A stretch of DNA of 64,000 nt. Source: Flagellimonas eckloniae (GTDB lineage: Bacteria > Bacteroidota > Bacteroidia > Flavobacteriales > Flavobacteriaceae). Under the pieces are notes generated by a model. That model worked only from the letters and a program-made list of their open reading frames with translations, ran no database searches and was not told where the DNA came from. Where the stretch lies: the NCBI RefSeq assembly GCF_001413955.1, contig NZ_LCTZ01000002.1:3571001-3635000 (forward strand). Direction: 5' to 3'. A program made the position numbers and the translations under genes. Shown here one piece after another: positions 44,489 to 53,072 of the stretch (position 1 is its first letter; each line of letters opens with the position of its first letter).

Positions 44489-46339
44489 TTAATAATTTCC
44501 CAACTCTTTCAGTTGTAAATGATATAGGAGAGCGGTGGTTTTTGCGGTTTTTGCTATTTCCTTGGCCAGCTCCATGTTCATTAACGGATGGTTTAAGGCT
44601 TCTTCCAATCGGTGAAAATGATTCTCATCGGCTACTCCATGATACGTCAAAAAAGAAACCTGATTATCCTCTAGTTCAAGTTGATCCTGAATAAGATTTC
44701 CCCAATACCCGGCAAGCCGTTTTCCAATACCTTCAATAATAAACATGGCACCTAACAAATCAATAGGGTTAGGTTTGCTGGCTTGTTGAAACATAAAGGC
44801 AGATAAGGCTGTGCTTCCTATGTTTTTTTGGCCTAGTTGTATTTTTTCCAAAGTTTCACCAAGAGCCACATAGTTTTTTTCCAGTAGCTGATAATCTTTG
44901 TGTTCAGTGGCGGTATGTTTTATAAAAGCTGATCGTAATTCAAATAGACCAATATCAATATTTGATGCTGCCCTGGAAATCCATTGCGAACCATCAATTA
45001 CTTGTTGCCTTAAGTCAAATAAGAGTAGTTTGTAATTGTCAAGACTTAAGGTACCTTGATGAATCTGTTTAACGATAGGAACTTCCAGTAGTTTATTTTC
45101 AAAATCAATCCAGATTTGAGTTAGTTGCCGTACCAACCATTCCGATGTTGGGTTGCTATCAACATTTAAATCTGGGGCCTCTACTTTTCTAATGGCATAC
45201 TTTGGTGCGGTATTTTTGGAATTCCCTACTACGGTGAGTTTCATAAAAGAGGTAATAAACCGGCCACTTTCCGGCACCATACAAATAATGGTGTCATTCT
45301 CCTTCAATTTCCCCGAATACATTAACTCTTCCAACATTATAAAAATTGAAGCTGCACCTGTATTTCCCTTGCTCGTAAGATTACTGAACCATTTTTCCTC
45401 TGGAATATGGGCGCCTCCTTTTTTTAACAACTCCTGAATGGGTTCTTTAAAATAGAGCGAAGAATAATGGCAACAGAGCCAATCAATATTTTCAGTAACT
45501 ATTTTTTCTTGATCAATAAGTTCAAAATAATGGGCCACACCAACTTCAACCACTTTGTTTAAAAGACGGGTATTTTGTTTTAGGTTGATGGCTCCCGCAC
45601 TGGAAGCTGTTTCATAATCCGGATAGTCCAGCCACCCTTTTAAAGGTCCATCTGGTTGGTCCATTTGCCCTACATACATACACAAGGGTTGTTCGTGGGC
45701 ATGTGATTTAATGTCTACCCATTCTATCTTAAGCGAAAGTCCGTTTGTATTGGGTTTATTCTCTAGGACCATTGCCCCTGCACCATCGGACAACATCCAT
45801 CTTAGAAATTCGGTATCAAAAGGGATGGATTTCTGTTTTTGGGCCTCAAATCTTGATGCCTTGAAAAGTCTACTGGCAAATTCGCTCCCAACACATAGCG
45901 CATTCTGTTTTTCCATTGCCTTAATTTGGAGGTAGGCATTTTTAACGGCCATGATTCCACTGGCACAAACACTTTGAAAATTGGCCAGTTCGCAATGATT
46001 GGCATCAAGTTCGGCGTGTACCAAACTAGCAAAACCCGGTACGGGCAGATCTCCTTGGGTAGTGCCCGTACAGATTAATTGCAGATTATTTTCTAAAAGG
46101 CCACTTCTTTTAAGTGCGGCTTTTGAGGCATTGGCCGCTAATTGTGCATTGGTATGGGTGCTTTTCTGGTTTTTATCCAGTGCATAGTGCCGGTTTTTGA
46201 TTCCATTCTGGCTAAGAATCTTCGATTTGGCCCTACTTTCTTTACCATTTATTTTACCTAGATATTCTTCCATCTCCTCGTTAGAAATGGGGTCATTTGG
46301 TAAGTATGTGCCTAAGGCATTGATATAAACCTCTTCCAT
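44489..46339 (-). CDS. StlD/DarB-like beta-ketosynthase with C-terminal HO-like domain
   Basis: A 616-residue protein. Residues 1-370 are a KAS III-type thiolase-fold domain: active Cys125 in NFQSVCASGIMAVKNAYLQ, H291 in WLCCHYSSLYFKEP and N326 in LTSKGNTGAASIF form the C-H-N triad. StlD/DarB enzymes join two acyl chains into cyclohexanedione or dialkylresorcinol precursors. Residues 390-616 look like a heme-oxygenase/TENA-fold domain with ligand-like residues: IHQGTL, H475, E479, H480, then H567, D571, E572, H574 and H576 (HGVADENHFHRLEE). This may be a diiron or iron oxidase, or a family-typical tail. No DarA-like aromatase is adjacent. ATG 46339 is preferred over 46363. Confidence 0.82.
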   Translation of the reverse strand: MEEVYINALGTYLPNDPISNEEMEEYLGKINGKESRAKSKILSQNGIKNRHYALDKNQKSTHTNAQLAANASKAALKRSGLLENNLQLICTGTTQGDLPVPGFASLVHAELDANHCELANFQSVCASGIMAVKNAYLQIKAMEKQNALCVGSEFASRLFKASRFEAQKQKSIPFDTEFLRWMLSDGAGAMVLENKPNTNGLSLKIEWVDIKSHAHEQPLCMYVGQMDQPDGPLKGWLDYPDYETASSAGAINLKQNTRLLNKVVEVGVAHYFELIDQEKIVTENIDWLCCHYSSLYFKEPIQELLKKGGAHIPEEKWFSNLTSKGNTGAASIFIMLEELMYSGKLKENDTIICMVPESGRFITSFMKLTVVGNSKNTAPKYAIRKVEAPDLNVDSNPTSEWLVRQLTQIWIDFENKLLEVPIVKQIHQGTLSLDNYKLLLFDLRQQVIDGSQWISRAASNIDIGLFELRSAFIKHTATEHKDYQLLEKNYVALGETLEKIQLGQKNIGSTALSAFMFQQASKPNPIDLLGAMFIIEGIGKRLAGYWGNLIQDQLELEDNQVSFLTYHGVADENHFHRLEEALNHPLMNMELAKEIAKTAKTTALLYHLQLKELGNY

Positions 46340-46431
46340 AAATTTGATAATAGCTAAGGACAAGATAGCCTATTGTATAAAACAAAAGGCGTTAAATACT
46401 TGCCAAAATTTGCACAAATCTTAGTGAGGTT

Positions 46432-48123
46432 TTATCCTTTTAATTTTGCTAAAAGCGCGGTTTCTGTTTTTTCTACCTCGAATAAGCCCAATTTTGCTAA
46501 ATTCTTGGTGCTTTTATCCCATTTTTTGCCACTAAGGCCAGCTTGCTGTTTAAGTTCGGACAAAGGAATCTCTCCAACGGGCTTAAGAATATCCATGATA
46601 ATTTTTTCTTCTTCGGTAAGTTCCACGGCTTTTTTCTCCGGTCTCATTTGTGGGAAGAACAAAACTTCTTGAATTGATGAATTGTTGGTCATTAGCATCA
46701 CCAAACGATCAATTCCAATGCCGATACCAGAGGTTGGAGGCATTCCATATTCTAATGCGCGTAGAAAATCTTGATCAATAAACATGGCTTCATCGTCGCC
46801 TTTTTCTGAAAGTCGCAATTGCTCTTCAAAACGTTCGCGTTGGTCAATGGGATCATTTAATTCCGAATAACAATTTGCCAACTCTTTACCATTCACCATC
46901 AACTCAAAACGTTCGGTCAATGCAGGGTTATCGCGATGCTCTTTTGTAAGAGGACTCATTTCCTTTGGATAGTCCGTTATAAAGGTAGGCTGCACATAGT
47001 GATTTTCACATTTTTCACCAAAAATTTCATCTATCAATTTACCAACGCCCATCGTGTCGTCAACCTCAATTCCAAGACTTTTGGCAACCTCTCTTAGCTC
47101 ATTTTCCTCCATTCCAGCCACATCATGACCAGTATGTATTTTAATGGCTTCCAAAATTGGAACTCGAGCATATGGAGCTTTAAATTCTATTTCATTTTCT
47201 CCCACAGTAACTTTTGTACCTCCTGTGGCATCCAGGGCTATTTTTTCCAATAGTTGCTCCGTAGTATCCATCATCCAATGGTAATCCTTATAGGCTACAT
47301 AGAGTTCCATAACTGTGAACTCCGGGTTATGGGTGCGATCCATACCCTCATTTCTGAAATCCTTTGAAAACTCATAAACGCCATCAAAACCACCAACAAT
47401 CAACCGTTTTAGATACAATTCATTGGCAATTCGTAAATACAATGGAATGTTCAATGCATTGTGATGAGTTAAAAAAGGTCGTGCCGCTGCACCTCCGGGA
47501 ATCGGTTGCAAAATGGGGGTTTCTACTTCCAAATACCCTTTTTCATTATAAAACTCACGAATACTGTTCGTGATTTTTGTGCGCTTGATAAAGGTTTCTT
47601 TTACGGACGGATTTACAACCAAATCCACATAGCGTTGGCGGTAGCGTTGTTCAGGGTCATTAAATTCATCATAAACGTTTCCGTCTGCGTCTTGTTTTGG
47701 TAATGGAAGCGGACGAAGTGTTTTACAAAGAATAGTAAAGTTCTTTACCATGACTGTTTTCTCGCCTACTTGAGTGGTAAAAAGTTCACCTTCTATGCCT
47801 ATAATATCCCCAATGTCCAATAGTTTTTTGTACACCTCATTATATAGCGTCTTATCTTCATTTGGGCAGATTTCATCCCTATTAAAATAGACTTGAATTC
47901 GTCCCTCACTATCTTGTAATTCTGCAAAGGAGGCTTTGCCCTGAATTCTTCTGGACATTAATCTACCGGAAATCACTACCTGTTTGCCCTCTTTAAAATC
48001 GTCTTTGATGCTCTTTGAAGTGGCATCAACTGGATACAATGCCGCAGGATATGGGTTGATTCCCATTTCCCTGAGCTTGGTTAATTTTTCCCTTCGAACG
48101 ATTTCCTGTTCCGATAGTTGCAT
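46432..48123 (-). CDS. lysS: Lysyl-tRNA synthetase, class II
   Basis: Charges tRNA-Lys with lysine; 563 residues. OB-fold anticodon domain 50-150 (VVISGRLMSRRIQGKASFAE), then class II motif 2 (FRNEGMDRTHNPEFTVMELY) and motif 3 (GIGIGIDRLVML). The core ends at about residue 495; the last ~65 residues (EKIIMDILKPVGEIPLSELK) form an added winged-helix-like segment common in Bacteroidota LysRS. The start codon follows the hairpin at 48135-48168, which ends the previous gene. Confidence 0.98.
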   Translation of the reverse strand: MQLSEQEIVRREKLTKLREMGINPYPAALYPVDATSKSIKDDFKEGKQVVISGRLMSRRIQGKASFAELQDSEGRIQVYFNRDEICPNEDKTLYNEVYKKLLDIGDIIGIEGELFTTQVGEKTVMVKNFTILCKTLRPLPLPKQDADGNVYDEFNDPEQRYRQRYVDLVVNPSVKETFIKRTKITNSIREFYNEKGYLEVETPILQPIPGGAAARPFLTHHNALNIPLYLRIANELYLKRLIVGGFDGVYEFSKDFRNEGMDRTHNPEFTVMELYVAYKDYHWMMDTTEQLLEKIALDATGGTKVTVGENEIEFKAPYARVPILEAIKIHTGHDVAGMEENELREVAKSLGIEVDDTMGVGKLIDEIFGEKCENHYVQPTFITDYPKEMSPLTKEHRDNPALTERFELMVNGKELANCYSELNDPIDQRERFEEQLRLSEKGDDEAMFIDQDFLRALEYGMPPTSGIGIGIDRLVMLMTNNSSIQEVLFFPQMRPEKKAVELTEEEKIIMDILKPVGEIPLSELKQQAGLSGKKWDKSTKNLAKLGLFEVEKTETALLAKLKG

Positions 48124-48134
48124 AGTCTATAAAA

Positions 48135-48168
48135 ATTAAAGCGCAAAATTACACTTTTGCGCTTTAAT
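48135..48168 (-). terminator. Terminator between thioredoxin-like gene and lysS
   Basis: Fourteen-base-pair perfect stem ATTAAAGCGCAAAA / TTTTGCGCTTTAAT (48135-48148, 48155-48168), loop TTACAC. On the minus strand it runs into TTTAATTTTTATAG. It lies between the thioredoxin-like stop (48201) and the lysS start (48123), so it ends the former or tunes lysS. Confidence 0.8.
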
Positions 48169-48200
48169 ATTAGAACCACTTTTTGATTGATAAATATCTA

Positions 48201-48755
48201 TCACCAGGTTCTTTTGACATCAGTATAGTTTGGCGTATATTTTTTTCCGTTTACAATGGTTTCTATGTCCTCTTCCAAGCTTTCAATGGGGCGTTCTATA
48301 ATTCGATTTACCTCTTCCCCGTTTTTCACAAAAATGAATGTAGGCACTTTGACAATATTAAGTCCTTTTTCTTCGCCGGTAGGGCTGGATTTGTAAAATT
48401 CCTTTCTTCTATCCAGTGCCACAATTTCCAATTGTTCCATGGGAAATTTGGCCGTTTCCAGGATTTTAATGAATCTGGGAACTTCTCTTTTACTATCTCC
48501 GCACCATGTCCCTAAAAACAGTTTGACATGGTGTTTGCCCAGCTTCTTTTTAAATAGTTTTACCATGGATTTATCTACGGCATAGACATCATGCCCTTTT
48601 GTGAACCACGCATTGTAAGGTTCTGAGGTCAAACCTTCTTTGTTGATTTTTCCCAACATATACTTTTTTCCATTTTCCGGTATAATTTCTTTGTTGAAAT
48701 CTTGGGAAAGCAAGGAACTACTGACCAATAAAAAAGTTGCAACAATTAATTTCAT
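48201..48755 (-). CDS. Thioredoxin-like exported protein with WCGDS site
   Basis: A 184-residue thioredoxin-fold protein with signal peptide MKLIVATFLLVSSSLLS. The active-site helix reads LGTWCGDSKREVPRF: Cys85 is present but the second Cys of CxxC is Ser88. It is thus unlikely to be a normal disulfide reductase; a monothiol or isomerase-like role is possible. VPTFIFVKNGEEVNRI supplies the cis-Pro loop. Likely periplasmic. WCGDS thioredoxin-like proteins recur in Flavobacteriia. Confidence 0.85.
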   Translation of the reverse strand: MKLIVATFLLVSSSLLSQDFNKEIIPENGKKYMLGKINKEGLTSEPYNAWFTKGHDVYAVDKSMVKLFKKKLGKHHVKLFLGTWCGDSKREVPRFIKILETAKFPMEQLEIVALDRRKEFYKSSPTGEEKGLNIVKVPTFIFVKNGEEVNRIIERPIESLEEDIETIVNGKKYTPNYTDVKRTW

Positions 48756-48851
48756 GATTTTTCAGTTTAAAATTTGAACCGAAAATTCAACTAAAACAGG
48801 GTTTTGTTAGGATGTATGTGGATGGAAATGGGTACTAGACCTGGGGTGGAA

Positions 48852-49931
48852 TTATTTTTTAAAGAGCGCGATGATTTCCTGTCGGGAAGAAACCTCTAAT
48901 TTTTTATATAGATTGTTGATGTGCGTTTTAATGGTGCTATGGCTCACAAAAAGTTCTGTGGCTATTTCTTTATTGCTCTTGTCTTGAATGATTTGATGGA
49001 CTATTTTTTGTTCTTGCGCAGTCAGCTTTTGTAAAAGCGTATTGGTTTTGGACCGAGCTTTTGCTCGATTGGATAGTAGAAGGTACACGTTTAGACCTAC
49101 AGAAAGTAAAAACAGGGCTAATACTATCCATTTCCAATCCCAACTCATAGGTTTGTTGAAAGTTGCCAATTGTTTATCCGTGGTTATTTCAGCTTCGTAC
49201 TGTTGGGTGAAACTAGTATTGGGATACGCTGTTTGTAATCGTTTCAGAAGGTCGCTGTAATAATTTTTGGTTGAGATATCCTTTAGATAAAAATCAAATG
49301 TTTCATTCCTTTTATCTGATAAAAAATCAAAAATATAAAGTTCTGCCAGTGGCTCATTTAGCGAAACACCAAAATCTTGAAATTTCTCAAACCATTTCCC
49401 AGAATTCAATTTTCTATTTGTTTCACTTCTATAATCTGTAAAGTCGAAGATCATTTCTTCTTTAAGGCTATTTATTTCCAAAAAAGCAGATGATTTTGGA
49501 TTGGTGGAGGTAATGGAACATAAAGCTTCATCTTCAAACGAGGTGGGAAATTCAACAGTATCCTTATTATTGGCAATAAAAAGCACACTTTTGCTACTAT
49601 TGCACTGTCCTAAAAAGTGTTTTTCATCAGATTCATCTGAACAACCATCCAAATGAATTCGGTAAACCCGGTTATCATTCAATAGATTATTTCCCTCAAA
49701 TTGAAAATGACCCAGAGAGTCTATTAGAGTTTTTCGGATGATTTGTTCCAAATAGATTCTAGAAGATTTTCTATAATCCTCCACCAAAGACAGGTATATG
49801 GCTTTTCCTTTGTTATCTTCTGAAACTTGCCCAGAAAAGTTGTATTGCCCAAAGAGAGGCTCACTTGCGAATGCCAATAAAAGAAAGCATCCAAGTCTTA
49901 GTACTAGATATTTTGTTTTGTCGGAAAACAT
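48852..49931 (-). CDS. Membrane-anchored LuxR-type regulator
   Basis: A 359-residue protein. It starts at ATG 49931 with a signal/anchor (MFSDKTKYLVLRLGCFLLLA), a ~220-residue extracytoplasmic part with Cys-rich patches (DGCSDESDEKHFLGQCNSSK), one transmembrane helix at about 265-285 (WIVLALFLLSVGLNVYLLL) and a C-terminal LuxR-type HTH (LTAQEQKIVHQIIQDKSNKE, IATELFVSHSTIKTHINNLY). So an external sensor is joined through the membrane to a DNA-binding domain. An upstream ATG at 49979 would overlap the beta-lactamase-like gene; the start at 49931 lies seven bases after its stop, suggesting co-expression. Confidence 0.82.
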   Translation of the reverse strand: MFSDKTKYLVLRLGCFLLLAFASEPLFGQYNFSGQVSEDNKGKAIYLSLVEDYRKSSRIYLEQIIRKTLIDSLGHFQFEGNNLLNDNRVYRIHLDGCSDESDEKHFLGQCNSSKSVLFIANNKDTVEFPTSFEDEALCSITSTNPKSSAFLEINSLKEEMIFDFTDYRSETNRKLNSGKWFEKFQDFGVSLNEPLAELYIFDFLSDKRNETFDFYLKDISTKNYYSDLLKRLQTAYPNTSFTQQYEAEITTDKQLATFNKPMSWDWKWIVLALFLLSVGLNVYLLLSNRAKARSKTNTLLQKLTAQEQKIVHQIIQDKSNKEIATELFVSHSTIKTHINNLYKKLEVSSRQEIIALFKK

Positions 49932-49938
49932 AAATAAG

Positions 49939-51273
49939 TCAATTTTCTCCCTCTTTTTGGAGTTTAAACTCTCCACCACCTTGGTACAACACTAAAGTAT
50001 TTTCGTTGGGAGCAAACGTAATTTTTAAACCTGCTGGTTCAAATCTAAACTGATGTTCTCCCAATGCATCCATAGGGAATTCAGATTGTCCTGTTGCCTG
50101 GCCATATAGGATATTTTTTTTCTTGAATATTTTTATTTTTAAGGGGAACGATGGACTTCCATATGTACCAAGGTAAGTGTTCAAATCGTCTGCTTCCAAG
50201 ATGAAAACCTCTTTGAATTCAGGGAATTTATATTCCTTATTAAAGTAAACACTGAGAGCCCCTATCAAAATATTATTCATGGACATAATTTGGCCATTAC
50301 CTGTAAATGCAATCGACATTTTTTCCTTTGGGAAGAAAAAAGCATTGGATTGAAACCCATCAATACCACCTGTGTGGCCATACCCTTTTTTTTCATGAAA
50401 AGGTACTTGAAACATTCCAATGCCATAACCGTCAACGATTTTCATCATCGTTTCAAGTGTGGGTTCGGGTAGAATATGGTTTCCGAAGAGACAAGTTAAA
50501 AATTTATTCAGTTCCGTAGGTGTTGAAGTAATGGCGCCAGCACCAGCGGGTACGCTCATATCTGTTTCCGAGGCCAATTCCCAATTTCCAGACCATTTAT
50601 AGGATAGAGCTTCATTGCGTTTAGGGTCTATTTTTCCTCCATAGCCTGTGCTGTTAAGTCCACAAGGTTTGCAGATAACATCCTGAATTAGATCTGCGAA
50701 CTTTTTTTGCGTTACTTTTTCAGAAATCTGCGACAATAAAACATAATTTGAGTTTGAATATTCTGCCTTGGAGTCAGGTTCAAAGACAATTCCGTTTTCT
50801 TTTATCTTTTCAATCAATGCTTCATGGGATATCGGTTTTTCCATCCAGGAGCTATAATCTTTGGCATTGGTAAAATTGAATATTCCGCTTCTGTGCCTTA
50901 ATAAATGTTCAATGGTTATTTTGTCTGAATTTTGAATGCTTGGAAAAAAGTCTGAGAGTTTGGTGGTCAAATCCAACTTGCCATTCTCAATAAGTTTCAT
51001 GATCAATACAGCAGTAAATGTCTTTGAAATGGAACCAATTCTATATTTGGTCTGCCCATTGGCCATTATTTTGTTGCTTACATCAGCAAAACCAATAGAA
51101 TTTTGATAGACCTCTTTCCCGTTTTCAAAAATTGAAATGCTATGCATTCCTTTTCTGTTTACATCGATGTATGTCAGCAGACTATCCAGCTTTTTTTTAT
51201 CAAAATTCTGGTCTTGGCCTAGAACGATACTGCATGAAATCAAAAAAAGTGTAATGGTAACAAACCTCTTCAT
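49939..51273 (-). CDS. Class C beta-lactamase-like serine hydrolase
   Basis: A 444-residue exported protein of the beta-lactamase/D-alanyl carboxypeptidase family. Signal 1-19. Active-site motifs: S81-I-S-K84 in YRIGSISKTFTAVL, Y172-S-N in KAEYSNSNYVLLS and HTG in GYGHTGGIDGF. A ~100-residue C-terminal beta domain follows. Members include esterases, DD-peptidases and penicillin-binding-like proteins; true beta-lactamase activity is not implied. The LuxR-type regulator gene follows seven bases later. Confidence 0.88.
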   Translation of the reverse strand: MKRFVTITLFLISCSIVLGQDQNFDKKKLDSLLTYIDVNRKGMHSISIFENGKEVYQNSIGFADVSNKIMANGQTKYRIGSISKTFTAVLIMKLIENGKLDLTTKLSDFFPSIQNSDKITIEHLLRHRSGIFNFTNAKDYSSWMEKPISHEALIEKIKENGIVFEPDSKAEYSNSNYVLLSQISEKVTQKKFADLIQDVICKPCGLNSTGYGGKIDPKRNEALSYKWSGNWELASETDMSVPAGAGAITSTPTELNKFLTCLFGNHILPEPTLETMMKIVDGYGIGMFQVPFHEKKGYGHTGGIDGFQSNAFFFPKEKMSIAFTGNGQIMSMNNILIGALSVYFNKEYKFPEFKEVFILEADDLNTYLGTYGSPSFPLKIKIFKKKNILYGQATGQSEFPMDALGEHQFRFEPAGLKITFAPNENTLVLYQGGGEFKLQKEGEN

Positions 51274-51380
51274 CTACTGTTGTTTAGAAAAATTATTTTC
51301 AGCAGAAATAAAAGTACAGGTTTTATGTAACAAATTATATTAAAAAGATACATATAAGTACATCAATCAAAATCAAATCA

Positions 51381-51536
51381 ATGAGTTTTTGGAGAGTTTT
51401 ATTGGCAATTATTTTTCCGCCCTTATCGGTTATCGGAAAAGGTTGTGGTTCTTTTGTTATTGTATTACTTTTAACCCTCTGTGGATGGGTGCCGGGTATA
51501 ATAGGAGCACTTGTCATTCTAAATAACACAAACTAA
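51381..51536 (+). CDS. YqaE/Pmp3 family small membrane protein
   Basis: A 51-residue protein, MSFWRVLLAIIFPPLSVIGK, then GCGSFVIVLLLTLCGWVPGI and IGALVILNN. The AIxFPP and CGWxPGxIHA-like motifs are those of the YqaE/Pmp3 family (here PGIIGA), two transmembrane helices. Such proteins affect membrane potential and stress tolerance in yeast and plants; bacterial members are poorly known. The next plus-strand gene begins ten bases later. Confidence 0.88.
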   Translation: MSFWRVLLAIIFPPLSVIGKGCGSFVIVLLLTLCGWVPGIIGALVILNNTN

Positions 51537-51546
51537 AAGTAGTATT

Positions 51547-52287
51547 ATGAAAAAAGCCCAAATCTTGGCATTGTTCCTAGCAACTGCCTTTACGTTATCA
51601 TGCAATTTTACGGAAGAAATTTTTTTGGAAGAAGATGGTTCAGGCAAATTATCCATCAATTTTGATGGGTCTGAACTTATGGAAATGGCTGGCGAAGAAA
51701 TGATGAAAAGCAATGAAAAAGCTATTGACTCCTTGATTTCTTTTAAAGATATGCTGGAAGAAAAAAAGGATAGTATCGCAAGTTTATCTCCAGAGGACCA
51801 GGCCAAATTAAAAAGACTTGAACCTTTTAATATGCATATGGTGATGAACCCTGAAGAAAAGTTGATGAAGTTTGACCTTTTCAGCGAATTCAAAAATGTA
51901 AATGAGGTTAATGATGCATTTAATGCTTTTCAGGGCGCCTCTGCATTGGGTCCAAATGGCGGAGAGGGAAAACCTTCTCCAATGAGTATGCAAGACCCTA
52001 CTAGCGAAGTGAAATATGCTTTTTCTAAAAATACCTTTTCAAGAAAAGCTAAAATTCTTGACGAAGAACTATTTAAAAAAGGTTTAGATAGTCTGGCAGG
52101 GGCAGAAATGTTTCTTTCAGGATCTACCTATACCTTAAAATATCATTTTCCCAGAAAGGTAAAATCCACTAATATAGAAGGTGCCACTTTTAGTGCCGAT
52201 GGCAAGACACTTTTCTATGAAGTTGGGTTTATGGATTTGATGAAAGATCCGTCTTCATTAGACCTAGAGGTAGAGTTGGAGAACTAG
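51547..52287 (+). CDS. Hypothetical lipoprotein
   Basis: A 246-residue predicted lipoprotein (MKKAQILALFLATAFTLSC). After the lipid anchor comes NFTEEIFLEEDGSGKLSINF, which recurs in Flavobacteriia lipoproteins. An acidic helical part with repeated Met (GEEMMKSNEKAIDSLISFKD) and a C-terminal beta part (STYTLKYHFPRKVKSTNIEG) follow. No known domain. It lies ten bases after the YqaE gene and 32 bases before lipB. Confidence 0.72.
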   Translation: MKKAQILALFLATAFTLSCNFTEEIFLEEDGSGKLSINFDGSELMEMAGEEMMKSNEKAIDSLISFKDMLEEKKDSIASLSPEDQAKLKRLEPFNMHMVMNPEEKLMKFDLFSEFKNVNEVNDAFNAFQGASALGPNGGEGKPSPMSMQDPTSEVKYAFSKNTFSRKAKILDEELFKKGLDSLAGAEMFLSGSTYTLKYHFPRKVKSTNIEGATFSADGKTLFYEVGFMDLMKDPSSLDLEVELEN

Positions 52288-52319
52288 GTTACAGGTAAAC
52301 GTCTTTGTATCTTTGTGGG

Positions 52320-53036
52320 ATGAATAAAAAGGTTATTCTACAGGATTTAGGATTTAAGGATTACAAGCAGACCTGGGACTTTCAAGAAACACTCTTCAAG
52401 GAAATTGTTGATTTAAAAATCAGGAATAGGAGAGAAGCTGCCAACCTGGAAACACCTAATCATTTTCTTTTTGTAGAACATCCGCACGTCTATACCCTTG
52501 GCAAGAGTGGAGACATGGACAATTTGTTGGTGGATGAAAAAATGCTTCAGAAAAAGGGAGCAAAATTCTATAAAATCAATCGGGGAGGGGATATTACCTA
52601 TCATGGTCCTGGACAGATTGTGGGCTATCCCATTTTGGATTTGGACAATTTCTTTACGGATATTCACAAATACCTTCGCTTTTTGGAGGAAATGGTCATT
52701 TTAACCTTGGCAGAATATGGATTGAAAGCTGAGCGTTCTGACGGTGAAACTGGGGTTTGGTTGGATGTAGGAACACCTTTTGCCCGAAAAATTTGTGCTA
52801 TGGGTGTACGTGCCAGTAGATGGGTAACCATGCACGGATTCGCTTTAAATATAAATGCTGATTTAGGCTATTTTGATTTGATGATTCCTTGTGGTATAAA
52901 AGACAAGGCCGTTACATCATTAAATGTGGAACTAGGAAAAAAAGAAGTGGATATGGATGAAGTAAAGCAAAAATTACTTCATCATTTTGAAACTCTTTTT
53001 GAAGCTGAACTTACAAAACAAAAAACCGAGGTTTAA
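52320..53036 (+). CDS. lipB: Octanoyl-[acyl-carrier protein]:protein transferase LipB
   Basis: Transfers octanoate from ACP to lipoyl domains, the first step of lipoate synthesis. 238 residues from ATG 52320. Signatures: FLFVEHPHVYTLGKSG, INRGGDITYHGPGQIVGYPI (RGG-x-x-T-[FY]-HGPGQ), GVWLDVGTPFARKICAMGVR with the active-site-type lysine, and HGFALNINADLGYFDLMIPC with the catalytic Cys. Its stop codon lies in the loop region of the terminator hairpin. Confidence 0.97.
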   Translation: MNKKVILQDLGFKDYKQTWDFQETLFKEIVDLKIRNRREAANLETPNHFLFVEHPHVYTLGKSGDMDNLLVDEKMLQKKGAKFYKINRGGDITYHGPGQIVGYPILDLDNFFTDIHKYLRFLEEMVILTLAEYGLKAERSDGETGVWLDVGTPFARKICAMGVRASRWVTMHGFALNINADLGYFDLMIPCGIKDKAVTSLNVELGKKEVDMDEVKQKLLHHFETLFEAELTKQKTEV

Positions 53037-53048
53037 ACCTCGGTTTTT
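53021..53048. terminator. Bidirectional terminator overlapping the lipB stop
   Basis: A perfect 28-base palindrome, AAAAACCGAGGTTT then its complement AAACCTCGGTTTTT, with T runs on both sides (TTTTTTTATTTT on the plus strand; TTTTTGTTTTGT on the minus strand). The lipB stop codon TAA (53034-53036) is at its centre. It also serves the convergent gene at 53073-53768. Confidence 0.92.
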
Positions 53049-53072
53049 TTATTTTCTTTCCATTTGTTGCGC

